Shown in pieces: positions 39,765-48,950 of a stretch of DNA of 64,000 nucleotides. The position numbers and the translations under genes are program-made. Each line of letters starts with the position of its first letter. Position 1 is the first letter of the stretch. Under the pieces are notes generated by a model that searched no databases, was not told the DNA's origin, and worked only from the letters and a program-made list of their open reading frames with translations. Source of the stretch: Tenrec ecaudatus (taxonomy: Eukaryota > Chordata > Mammalia > Afrosoricida > Tenrecidae); the NCBI RefSeq assembly GCF_050624435.1, contig NC_134530.1, forward strand, positions 143,446,721 through 143,510,720, given 5' to 3'.

Positions 39765-40575
39765 GCCATACTGTGGTGGCCGTGATGCTGGAAGTGGGGC
39801 CAAGCAGTATTTCAAATACCAGCAGGAGTGCCCCTGGTGGGCAGGTTTCAGCAGAAAGTTTCAGACAATCTAGGAAGGACGAGGCAGACAGCTTCTGAAA
39901 AAACAAGCCACTGGAAACCTTACGAACAGGTGTGGAAGGTTGAGAACGGTGCCCGGAAACAAGCCCCTTGAGGTGGGAGCACTCAGAATACAGCTATGGA
40001 GAAGCTGCCCCTGGCAAAGTACAGAAAACAAACATCCTCACCACTGGACTGATAGGCCACATCACGAGAAACCGAGCAAAGACTCAAGTGGTCAAGAATT
40101 GCATTGCACTGGCCTCTGCAACCAACATTCCCCGGGGGCAGCACTCAAAGGGCATGATGCACTGGGCAAATGTCGCCCTGCGGACGAAGGTGTGCCTGTC
40201 AAAAGCCATGGGGTTTCCAGTGGCCTCATGCACTGTGAATGCCAGGCGATGGATACAGAGGACCGGGGAGAATGGAGGCATTTGAATTAAGGCATCCGCT
40301 GCCAGAAGAACAGACAAGTCTGCCTTGGAAGAGGTAGAGGTGGGAGGCTTCTTGGAATCGTAGAGACTGCCTCACACACTTTTATCAGGCCAGACCAGTC
40401 CCTGGAGAAGGACATCCTGCTTAACAAAGAGAAGACCCTCAACAGATGGACACCGGGCTGCAACAATGGGCTCAGAGGACACGCTGGAGGATGTCGGGGT
40501 CCCGGTAGCGTGGTACACAGGGTCACTATGAGTTGGAACGGACTTGAAGGCACCAAACATCAACGGTTTGCACAT
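39765..40575 (+). mobile_element. RTE/BovB-type LINE fragment, internally deleted (sense)
   Basis: Begins with the family's 5' sequence ('ccatactgtggtggccgtga' is at its edge; 'aaataccagcaggagtgccc' follows). It jumps to the end of the reverse-transcriptase region ('catcctcaccactggactga'; 'gcactgggcaaatgt'), and ends in the 3' part 'aggccagaccagtccctgga', 'cctcaacagatggacaccgg', 'cactatgagttggaacggac', 'ggcaccaaacatcaac'. Much of the ORF is missing, so this is a dead copy. Confidence 0.8.
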
Positions 40576-41010
40576 AACCTGCACACCTCCTCTTGCTGAT
40601 TCTAAATCAAGAGGTTATAAGATTACTTACAATGGCAAACACTGTGTAAATCAGATGTAATACCTCATGCTCCACTTAACCTTCCAGGGATTGCTTTGAT
40701 CGTTGAATTGGTTGTCCCCCACCCCCAAGCGTTCTGATCCCCGGTTGGTTGCATCCACAGCTACAGGACCCGTGGCATGGAGAGTCGACTGCACTTAACT
40801 TTGATCTGGACCTTTAATAATCTATGAGTCTTGGAAGGAGGCAGCCTGTTCCTATCTAGGCCAAGAAGAGGGGCGGAGTAGCCACATGCTGATGAGCTGC
40901 AGCCTCAAGGCCAAGGGCCTGTTGGTGCCCCTGCTTAAAAAGCCTAGATCGATACCCTCCCCAGAATGACACAGGGGGCTCCTCCAAGTCAGATATTGGA
41001 CGAGACCCAC

Positions 41011-41515
41011 TTTCATACAATATAAAAATACGTTTATTTTGAGAAAGACTGGTAGAGTAAGTATATCACAAAGTGGCCAGGTAGCTGCCCCTCCCAGTGG
41101 AGGTCAGGAGTCAGAGGGGCCCCTCTCCAGAGGCCACATGCATGTGACTGCCCACCCCCCACCCCCAGCAGGGAAGCAAGAGGTTGGAAGGGGGTGGATG
41201 AGGCCACCTAGTTTCCTGCAGTTTTCAAGTTCTGTTTGTTCATCTCGAGACCAGGAGTTAACCTCTTTTTCCTGAATCTGCTTTCAACCCAGAGAGTTTA
41301 ACCACCCCCTGAAGTTCAACCCTAATCCACCCGTTTCCCAAGGTCTCAACTCCTGGGGGACCAGCCCTGGTAGCATCTCCTCCACGGGTCCTGGGCCAGG
41401 AGAGTCAGGGCCAGGGTCTGCCTCCAACAAGAGGGCTGGGGAGACCCAGAAGAGGAGGGGTCAGGCAGCATCTGTAGAGATTGGCTACTGAAGTTTGCTT
41501 GATGTCCGGATCTCC
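41011..41515 (-). terminator. PSRC1: PSRC1 3' UTR and poly(A) signal
   Basis: Minus-strand AATAAA at 41038-41033 (tttatt on the plus strand), about 480 bases after the stop codon. The 3' end should lie near 41015. The UTR is unremarkable. Confidence 0.8.
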
Positions 41516-44090
41516 TTACCTAAAGGGGCAGAAAGGGGCAGGGCTTGACACTGCCCTACTTCTTCCAGGCCATTTGCCACCCAGCTGAGTTCCAACTCCC
41601 AGGTTTCATCAGCTGGGAAGAGATAGGACCCCCATGCCCATCTTGCTACAGGACCCACAGAGGATTTGGAGCACCAAACATGATGGGGTACCTAGCCCAG
41701 GATGGATGGCAAAAGAGAGAGAAAGCGCCCTAACCAGACGGACCTGGTAGGCCCTGGAACGGCGGCTTTCCTGGGGGCCTGCAGATTGCTGCGTGTAGCA
41801 CCGGTGGCAGGGAGATTTGGTCGCCTGGAAACAGGAACTTGATGGAGGTGAACAAGAAAAAGGAGTTAGCAGAATGTTCAATCGAGTTTCTGAAAAGAAA
41901 TATTAGATGAGAGCAGAGTGAGTTTGGGATTGGTACCCCCTCCCCCAATGTGTGTAGGGGGGAATCAAGTATTCAAGAACCAGACTCAGATTCTTGGCCC
42001 AACTTCATCTCTCCTTAACGCAGTCTCCCCAGCATCCAAAGAGTTTGAAGCAAGCCAGAAAGCGCTCACTGTTGTGGGCTCCGGGCAGGTGGAGCCAATC
42101 TGGGCACCGTAGGGGCTCTTCTCCCCATTTCTTACCCATAGGGCCACACATCCTCACCTCGGTGGCCTGCAGCACTTGGTCTTGGAAGCCCTTTGTGACT
42201 TGACAGAGAATCTGGAGGAGGACCACCTTTGCAGGGCAGTACACTCCGGCTGGAGAGTGGCATGCGACCGGCAGGCCTGGGGAGGCCCGTGGGGACCGGC
42301 AGCCGACTTGAAGGCTTAGCAGCTGCACCTTGCAGCGGGGCTGGGCGCTGAGAGTTGCTGGCGGAAGGCTGCTGTGGGGCCAGGACTGGCCTGGCAGGGG
42401 CAGCTGGGCCGGGTGAGAGGAATACTGAGGTCAGGGGAGAGTCACATCCTCCTCGTGCCCAGCCCAGCGCTGCTGCCTAGCTCTCCCACCTGCTCGGGCT
42501 CGCCCACTGGGCCTGGCTTGCCCCGGGACCGGGACCTGAGCAGCTGGTCGGCATGGAAGGGTGGAGCGGCTTGGGGGTGTGGATCGGCTGGGAGGGGTGG
42601 ATCGCTTTGCGGGGGTGGATCGGCTTGGGGGGGTAGATCGGCTTGGGGGGGTGGATCGGTTTGCGGGGCTGGATCGGCTTGGAGGCGTGGATCGGGCAAG
42701 AGGAGAAGATGCTGGGCTTTTTGATGCAGGGAACAGATTGCATGTGGGCGATTCCTGAAATACAAAGAGGAAGGGAGGGGGGAAAAAAGCCAGACAGGAA
42801 TTGTGAAAGAATCTGTTCTGCTGGCTTATTATGGGATGCAGTGGAAAGCTGCCTAGATCCCAGTAAGAACGGGGCAGGAGTTAGCTGTCAACACCATCCT
42901 CCTCCCCATCCCCAATGTCACTTACTGAGAGCTTAGTACAGGCAGGGCACCATGCTCAGTCACTTGTTCGAGGCATTTTGTTAATTCCCAACAATTCTAT
43001 CAGGTATGTCCATTCTGCCCAGGAGGAATGGCGTCCTGCCCCTGCGTCCATGCACTATGCCTGAGGGGACACTCTCAAGCTCACCCTCTTAGCACCGGCC
43101 AGCCTCTTTCCAGATGTGGTCCGAAGAGGCCTGACTGAGCCCTTTCGGTCACCGCTCCGCAGTCGGGGCGTCAGGCTGCGTGGAGAGGGCGTGCTTCGAG
43201 CCAAAGAGCTCACGGTGGGCAGCAGGTCCCGCACAGGACTGTCCTTCAACACAAAAGTCTCCCGGCGAGGGCTGGGCTTCACCTGGCGAGGCGCTGGGCC
43301 CTCGCGGGTGCTCTCGGGCTCCTGCAGCGCGCACTGCTCCAGCCTAGCGGCCAGGCGGTTGGCCTCTTGCAGGATCTCCTCCAGCTTCTCAGGGCTGAGG
43401 GGCCCTAAGCTGAACCTCGGGGCCTGGAGGGTGGGGGCCACTGCGTTCGGGTCACTTCGGTGGGAGAGGCCCCGTCGAAGTGGCTTCTCCGAAGTTGCCA
43501 ACACTGCTGTGTCTTCCTCCTCACGACTGAGACAGACAGTAAACGAGGTATTGCGCCCACACACAGGAGAGGAGCGGGGACAAACGCCCCACAATAGAGC
43601 CAGGCACACAGCCCCACACCCTATGAGAGCTGGCATCTGGGTGGTGAGATGCACGTTTCCATGGAGTCTTCTGACCAACCTCGGGGGTTTAGCCAGAATG
43701 AAGAGGCATTACATCCACTTACCCTCAACACCCGGAACTCTCACTCCGGGCTTACTTCTTCTCCCCTCCCCGAGCTCTGTCACAGAGATCCACATCAACC
43801 AGCCACCCAGCAGCCCCTGCGCACCAAGCTTAGCCAAGTCAGCAGCCCAGGCTCCAGAGGCCAACGCTCAGAGACAAAGAGGCGTTGCTATGGGAAAAGA
43901 AGCTGCATAAAGAGGCTGGTACCTGTCAGATGGTGACAACCCTCCAAAATCCAAGGTCTCATCCACAATAAACTTGACATCTGGAGGAGAGAGGAGAAGG
44001 CATGCCAGCCCCAGGGACCTGGCACAGCTCTCAACGGCACCACCTCCTTTGTCCCTCCAGGGCTTCCTTACCTTCCTCCGAATTCTCCAT
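41516..44090 (-). CDS. PSRC1: PSRC1 (DDA3), proline/serine-rich coiled-coil 1, with expanded hexapeptide repeat
   Basis: Mitotic microtubule- and spindle-associated protein that helps recruit Kif2a and controls kinetochore-microtubule dynamics; also a p53-family target. Seven coding exons in transcript order: 44090-44072, 43980-43923, 43526-43085, 42754-42490, 42385-42158, 41837-41744, 41519-41516. All are GT/AG and in phase, 369 residues (human about 363 from memory). Conserved blocks are [17 protein letters not shown], the coiled coil [43 protein letters not shown], and the end GATRSNLQ ... AVPGPTR. The last exon supplies only G TAA, completing Arg-stop. The 42385 acceptor (GGCCAG) was chosen by phase; GCCAG five bases earlier is the alternative. 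About seven residues before VPVS in human seem absent here. Confidence 0.92.
42551..42694 (-). repeat. PSRC1: Coding minisatellite in PSRC1: 8 x 18 bp, consensus R-S-T-P-P-S
   Basis: Exactly 144 bases inside the fourth coding exon, read on the minus strand as eight in-frame hexapeptides: [48 protein letters not shown]. The DNA unit is close to cgatccacccccccaagc. As I recall it, human PSRC1 has a single RSTPP motif at this point. Seven of the eight units retain a Ser/Thr-Pro, the minimal site for proline-directed kinases such as CDK1. Confidence 0.93.
43085..43526 (-). CDS. PSRC1: PSRC1 third coding exon (coiled-coil and Ser/Pro-rich core)
   Basis: 442 nt, the largest exon. Starts mid-Ser (SD|SREEED) and ends after the Lys-Arg of the GKRLAGAKR segment. 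Contains the single predicted coiled coil and several SP/TP sites ([21 protein letters not shown]). Open frames on the opposite strand here are shadows of this exon. Confidence 0.93.
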
Positions 44091-44129
44091 GTTCCCGCCA
44101 GCAGGTGCAAGAGTCCCTTTAGACCCGAG
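44072..44129 (-). other. PSRC1: PSRC1 exon with start codon and last part of 5' UTR
   Basis: Acceptor TTTTTTCTCCAG ends at 44130. ATG is at 44090-44088 (MENSEED, versus MEDLEED in human). Donor GTAAGG follows at 44071. The start is supported by position and similarity. Confidence 0.85.
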
Positions 44130-44199
44130 CTGGAGAAAAAACACATTTCCTCGGGTCTCCCTTCTGCCCAAGCTCTCCTCGGGGTGCAAGGCAGGAGGA

Positions 44200-44900
44200 G
44201 GGTCATGCTGGAAGCCAAGCCAGCGCCCCGGCTCCTACCAGCGTGGGAGTAGCTAACCCCGTTCCCGCCCCTGTTCCCACAGGGCGGTCCTGATGGGACT
44301 GGCGGTTCCCAAAAGTTCCCCCCACACAACCACCCACTCTGCAGGCTGCTCCGAGGCCTCTCCTCATGGGCGGTCTGCGCGCTCCATTTTCCTCCGGCAA
44401 TAGGCATGACTTGGGTCCTTCCACGACCCTAGCTACTTTCCCCGCTCCCGGCACCCACCCGACTCCCACACCACACCTCCGGCCCACCCGGCCCGGCGGC
44501 CATTCCCTCGGAGCCTCACCTCCCGCGAAAGGTGCTCCCCTCTAACAATCCAGTCCCGGGAATCTGCGGTCAGGGGGCGGGGCTCCTTTCAAATCTCCTA
44601 GGCTCCACCCACTTTGCCATAGGCGCGCGGTCATTGGTGACTCCAGGTCTTCCCCGCCTCCGGGAGGTGGGGCTATAGCGGCCGGCCGGCCGGAAGTCAG
44701 CCCGAGGGGCGGGGGCTCCTGGGTGAGACTGCGCACCCCCGGCTGTGCCGGAGACCGAGGTTCGGCGCCCGGCGTCCCAGGGTGCGGAGCGTCCGGCAGA
44801 GGGTGGCGGCGCGCTGGGCAACAGAGCTAGGGGTGTGGCCGTGGCGCCTCGGTGTCGGGTCTTCGCCCCTGCGCTTCTCACGCACCGCGGAACGACTGCC
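44200..44900. promoter_or_regulatory. CpG-rich island around the PSRC1 start
   Basis: GC-rich block with frequent CpG, including 'ggccggccggccgg' near 44681-44693. It covers the PSRC1 promoter and extends about 250 bases upstream. A minus-strand donor-like 'cagcag|gtaagg' at about 44920 could belong to an alternative upstream first exon; this is weak. Confidence 0.55.
44520..44640 (-). promoter_or_regulatory. PSRC1: PSRC1 promoter with CCAAT box and CHR element; noncoding first exon
   Basis: On the minus strand a CCAAT box (44637-44633) lies about 45 bases upstream of TTTGAA (44593-44588), a canonical cell-cycle homology region, with a GGGGCGGG-type box nearby. A consensus donor GGGAG|GTGAGG at 44520/44519 marks the end of a short noncoding first exon. 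CCAAT plus CHR just upstream of the start is the layout of G2/M genes repressed by DREAM and activated by B-MYB/FOXM1, which fits the mitotic role of PSRC1. Confidence 0.7.
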
Positions 44901-45080
44901 TTCTGAGAGGGGGCTCCTTACCTGCTGCTCTGGGGCCTGACTTGTCCCGCTGCTTACGGATAATCATCTCCATGGTGACCTCTGTAGGCCAAGGCCACAT
45001 GGCCAGTGTTTCTAATCGTGACTTTTCCATATTTACACGTACTTTAGGGATATTGCGGTCACGCCTCGTGTGTCTCCTGT

Positions 45081-45156
45081 CGGGCGGCTAGTGGTTTCAA
45101 ACTGCTGATCTGTCGGTGAGCCGTCCAAGGTGTCTCCCACGATGCCGCCAGGGCTC
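45081..45156 (-). repeat. AfroSINE 5' fragment (antisense)
   Basis: 'tagtggtttcaaactgctga' then 'gatgccgccagggctca', the reverse complement of box B and head. Confidence 0.75.
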
Positions 45157-46160
45157 AGTCTCAGTAGGGTGGCAGTGAGGTTTTGAGTCTAAGGCAGACA
45201 CTGTCCTTCTCCTTCGACCCCCGCCCCCGCCTTCTTTTTCACGTTTTCATTCAAAACCAGAGACTGTAACGTGTAAAGCAAACAGGCGTGGTGTGCTTCT
45301 TTTTTGGTGGTTGAGCATGCGCACGGCAGAACATTCACCAATGCATACAATTCCACACGAGCAATTCGGTGTCACCTAATACATCATTCAAGCAGTTCAG
45401 GCCTTCTCACCTTCTTACTCCAGTTGTGTCCCCTCAGCCCAAAGTCCAAAGCCCCCTCACTGATGGAGAGCCCCTTGCAGCTCTCCCGTGGCGTCTCTGG
45501 GGCAAAGGGCTTTCCGTTGGGCCGCTTGAACTCTGTGCCTCTGTCCACTTGTCCATATAAGGAGGACAGTAGTGTGAGTAAAGATGATTTGGAAAATAAC
45601 TAAAATCATAACATTTTATACCATAGACTCTAAGGGACATGGAAGGAGTCTTTATAACTACTCCCCTGGGAACTAGACGCTGTATTTGTGAACTGCTTAC
45701 TCATCATTTTAAGGATTTCCTCCCCGTTGTTGCTTCCAATGCTGTCTGGGCCATCAGTTAACACAGTGCTTAGAAATACATGGTAAATTTTTAATGTCAG
45801 AAGGCCTGCTAAGTTGTCTGAGCAGCTTTCTGTAAACAAAGAACTTGAGCTTGAGTCCCCAGAGTTATGAGCCTTTTGGCCATTAATAGGCTTTTTATTT
45901 GTTTACTTCTTTCAGAGTTGGCAGGGAGGGAGCTTTGAGTCTGTTTAAAGTAAAAGCAAAATCAAAGGGGACTAATGCGAATGTAGTTACGTTACAATTT
46001 AACACCTTATCATTTGTTCTCCCTCTTGGACCCTTTTAAACTTGTTCTAGTTGTAATATTTTCTGCTTTCTTTTCTATTGAAGTTTTTCTCTTATTTTGT
46101 TGTTGTTGGGTCTTTTATTTTTGTTTTTTGTTTGGTATGTTTTTCTTTACATGAAATGTA
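45157..46160. other. A/T-rich intergenic stretch, likely LINE-derived in part
   Basis: About 45295-45560 ('acattcaccaatgcatacaa', 'gagcaattcggtgtcaccta') resembles the antisense 3' portion of an old L1. The rest, up to 46160, is A/T-rich with no recognisable gene or repeat. Confidence 0.4.
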
Positions 46161-46338
46161 GGCGCCCCGGTGGTGGAGTGTTACATGTTGGACTGCGATC
46201 TGCGATCAACAGATCAAAACCACCAGCACCTCTAAGGGGAAAAGAATGGGCTTTCTACTCCTGAGAGCAGTCACAGTCTTGGAAACCCACAGGGGGTCGC
46301 TGTGAGTCAGCATTGACTGAGGGCAGGGAGTTGGGGTT
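46161..46338 (+). repeat. AfroSINE (sense)
   Basis: 'ggcgccccggtggtggagtg' head, 'agatcaaaaccaccagcacc' and 'cacagtcttggaaacccaca' middle. The 3' end is degraded. Confidence 0.85.
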
Positions 46339-46655
46339 GAGAGGATTGGTAGATCTGTAGCGATAAGGGAGGGGTAGCAGGGGGAGGAGGGAATGGGAAG
46401 CTGATGAATATAAGAATGAAGAAAATGTTCTAAAACTGATTGTACAACTCTTCTTGATATGATTGAACTACTGAATTTTATGATAAGTGAATTATATGCC
46501 AACAAACCTGTTAAAAGTAGTTTCTTAGGGTTGTGATCAGGGAGGCTGAAAAAAGGGGGATCTATTAATAAATATGCTAATCGTTAAATATGTTCAAACC
46601 ATTGAATTGTATGGGTTGTGAATTATAAGTTAATGAAACTATTGAAATAAAACAA
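46339..46655 (+). repeat. LINE 3'-tail-like sequence, partly duplicated
   Basis: 'gattgaactactgaatttta' then 'gataagtgaattatatgcca' resembles an L1-type 3' end. A second, similar tail follows at about 46590-46655 ('aaaccattgaattgtatggg', 'ttgtgaattataagttaatg'). Confidence 0.45.
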
Positions 46656-46794
46656 GTTCCATTAGAGGCAGAAAAGCAATTTGCAAAATGGGGAAACAGT
46701 GAAGACATTCTTGACAAAATGCTCTGAGAAGGTACCAAGGTTGATAAAGATGAAAGCAGCCAGGGAGGGGGGTATATTTGCGGTATATTTGGTT

Positions 46795-47009
46795 GGAAGG
46801 AGCTCTGGTGGCCTAATGGGCTACCTGCTGGGCTGCTCACGGCAAGGTCAGTAGTTCGAAATCACCAGCCCCTTTCTGGGAGGAAGATGAGACTTTCTAC
46901 TCCTGAGAAGAACGACAGGATCAGAAACCGACTGGGGAAGTTCTGCTCTGTTCTGTTGGGTCACTCTGAGTTGGGGTCGACCCAGTGCCAGTGAGTGTGA
47001 GAGTTTTCC
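46795..47009 (+). repeat. AfroSINE (sense)
   Basis: 'ggagctctggtggcctaatg' head, 'gtcagtagttcgaaatcacc' box B, 'ggtcactctgagttggggtc' and 'gccagtgagtgtgagagttt' 3' end. Confidence 0.9.
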
Positions 47010-47072
47010 AGCTTATTTGGCTGGATCTCAGTTACAAAGCTTAGGTGGCAGAATTTCAACTCACTGCTTTTT

Positions 47073-47452
47073 CAGGGCTAGACTTCCTTTGTAAGGATGG
47101 GCTCTAGGTGGGAGGATTTTAGTGAGATATTTTTCTGGAGCATTTTAAAATACTTAAATACAGAGTGCTGTAAGAGGGCTTTAAGGGTGGTGGAAGAAGT
47201 CAGGTCAGAGTCCTCCTTAGAGGCAAGGGTGGCAAGACTTTGTCTTATATACCGTGGACATATTGCCAGGAGAGACCAGTCTCTGGAGAAGGACATCAAG
47301 CTTGGTGGCAGTGAAAAGAGGAAGGCTCTCAACAAGATAGATGGACACAGGGGCTGCAACCCTGGGCTCGGGCACAGGACCTGGCAGTTCTTTGTTCTGT
47401 TGTGCACAGGTCGCTGTGGGTCGGAATTGACTTCTGGCACCTAACAACCACA
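47073..47452 (+). mobile_element. RTE/BovB-type LINE 3' fragment (sense)
   Basis: 'gaggcaagggtggcaagact', 'ggacatattgccaggagaga', 'tctggagaaggacatcaagc', 'ctctcaacaagatagatgga' and 'tggcacctaacaaccac' are the RTE terminal region in order. It is 5'-truncated, as is usual for LINE insertions. Confidence 0.88.
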
Positions 47453-48239
47453 AGGAGCTGACCACCAGATTCGCATGCTTCTTGACGCACGAGATCATCT
47501 AGGCACCCGTAGCTTAGGTTCTGAGGTTAGTGATGCTGAAATGGATTCTGCAGGAATGCGCCAGGAAACCAAGGGCAACCAGCCTAACACAGTCCACAGA
47601 GACCATAGCCTCCGTCCGAGTTGGGTGAGTAGCAACTGGGGTCTGAAAAGCTTGTGAACAGCCATCTAAGGTGCAGCTAGCTATTGGTCTCTCCTTGCTC
47701 AGAGGAAAGAAGAGTACAGAAAATCGAAGGTGATGGTGACGCGAAATTGCTCAGTGTGGCCCGTCTGTCTGGAGTCTTCTCGATTCCCACCGAATGACTG
47801 GGTGGGGGCGGGCAAATGGAATGTATGGGACAACTATGGGTCTGTTTTGTCATTCCGCTGGGTATGAAGTGAGCCGTCTCAGAAGGAGAAACTCACAATC
47901 ACAAAAAATGCAGAGCCAAGAACACAAGGTGTGTGAGATTCCAGGGTGGAGAAGTGGCAACAGGAGCCAAAGCCCCAGAGACCATGGCACTGAGACCATG
48001 AGGCAGAGTGGCCCTCCTGTCCGGGATCAAGTGAAGTTGAATACGCCTTTGGGCAGTCATGCCTGCTGGCATGGCTGAGAAGAGGTGCTGTGTACAAAAG
48101 AATTGTATTTATAAATATTTTTGACCCAACCTGTTAACTCCCGTACTAAACCCCCAAACCATGAATATTGTCTGAGTTCTATGTGACTATCGCAACAAAT
48201 TATCGAACCCAGAGAGAAGTAGCGTGTCCCGGAAGGGAC

Positions 48240-48925
48240 GGTTTGCATCAGAATAAGGTCCAGAATGCTGGCGGGTGAAGGCATACCTGACCTCTGCCTC
48301 ATAGGAATCATCCTTGGGCAGATGGGAAGGTGGAGTGCTTACCCCCTCTGCATAGCTGGAGGATCCAGACATTTCTCAAAGATGCATGGAAACAATCAAC
48401 CTACTAGACTGAGGGACCACATTTGCATCAGGCTCCACAATCCTGGGACCAGAAGAACTAGATGGTGCCTGGATACCACTACCGAGTGCTCTGAGAGGGA
48501 AAGAGGGAAGAAAATGTGGAACAGAACTCAAAATCATAAAAACAAAAGGCCTAGCCTTACGGACTGGAAACCCACCTTGACTATGGCTCTTGGTCATCCT
48601 TAAGGTCTGCGAAGGAACTTACCTCCATGGATCCACGTTCTGTCAACCCACACGCAGGTCCATGAAGGAAACCATCACACTGAGGAGCTATGCACGCCTT
48701 TGAATAATCAACCATTGGGATCAAAGGGGCAGCATCTCCCCAAGGGCAGAGCAGTCCCGAGGGTGGGGAAAGGCGGGGGAATGGAAACAGGAGACTCAGG
48801 GAGGGCGTGGGGCGAGTGAGGGTACACTGCGCGGACTACAGCGAATGCGATCAAACCGATCTGCTCTGAAAACCGTCACCCAATTCCCCATGAAAAGGGT
48901 TTTTAGTTTGTTTTTTAAAAAGGAA
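48240..48925 (+). repeat. Probable LINE-derived repeat
   Basis: Sequence around 'catggaaacaatcaacctac' and 'actagatggtgcctggatac', and the late 'aaaaccgtcacccaattccc' tail ending in an A-rich stretch, has the look of an afrotherian LINE 3' UTR. Family not certain. The stretch 47460-48240 upstream shows nothing I can name. Confidence 0.35.
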
Positions 48926-48950
48926 AAATTGGTCAAGGGAGGACTACTGG

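Larger units (their letters stand above)
37651..41010. other. CELSR2-PSRC1 intergenic gap (tail to tail)
   Basis: 3.4 kb between the two convergent poly(A) sites. It holds an AfroSINE, a MIR, a TG/CATG microsatellite and an RTE-derived fragment, described separately. The stretches 38560-39760 and 40580-41000 show nothing I can name. Confidence 0.7.

Noticed and set aside
39940-40290. Overlapping 116- and 105-codon open frames
   Set aside because: Remains of the RTE element, not host genes.
43116-43910. 264-codon plus-strand open frame over PSRC1
   Set aside because: Antisense shadow of PSRC1 coding exon 3 and introns.
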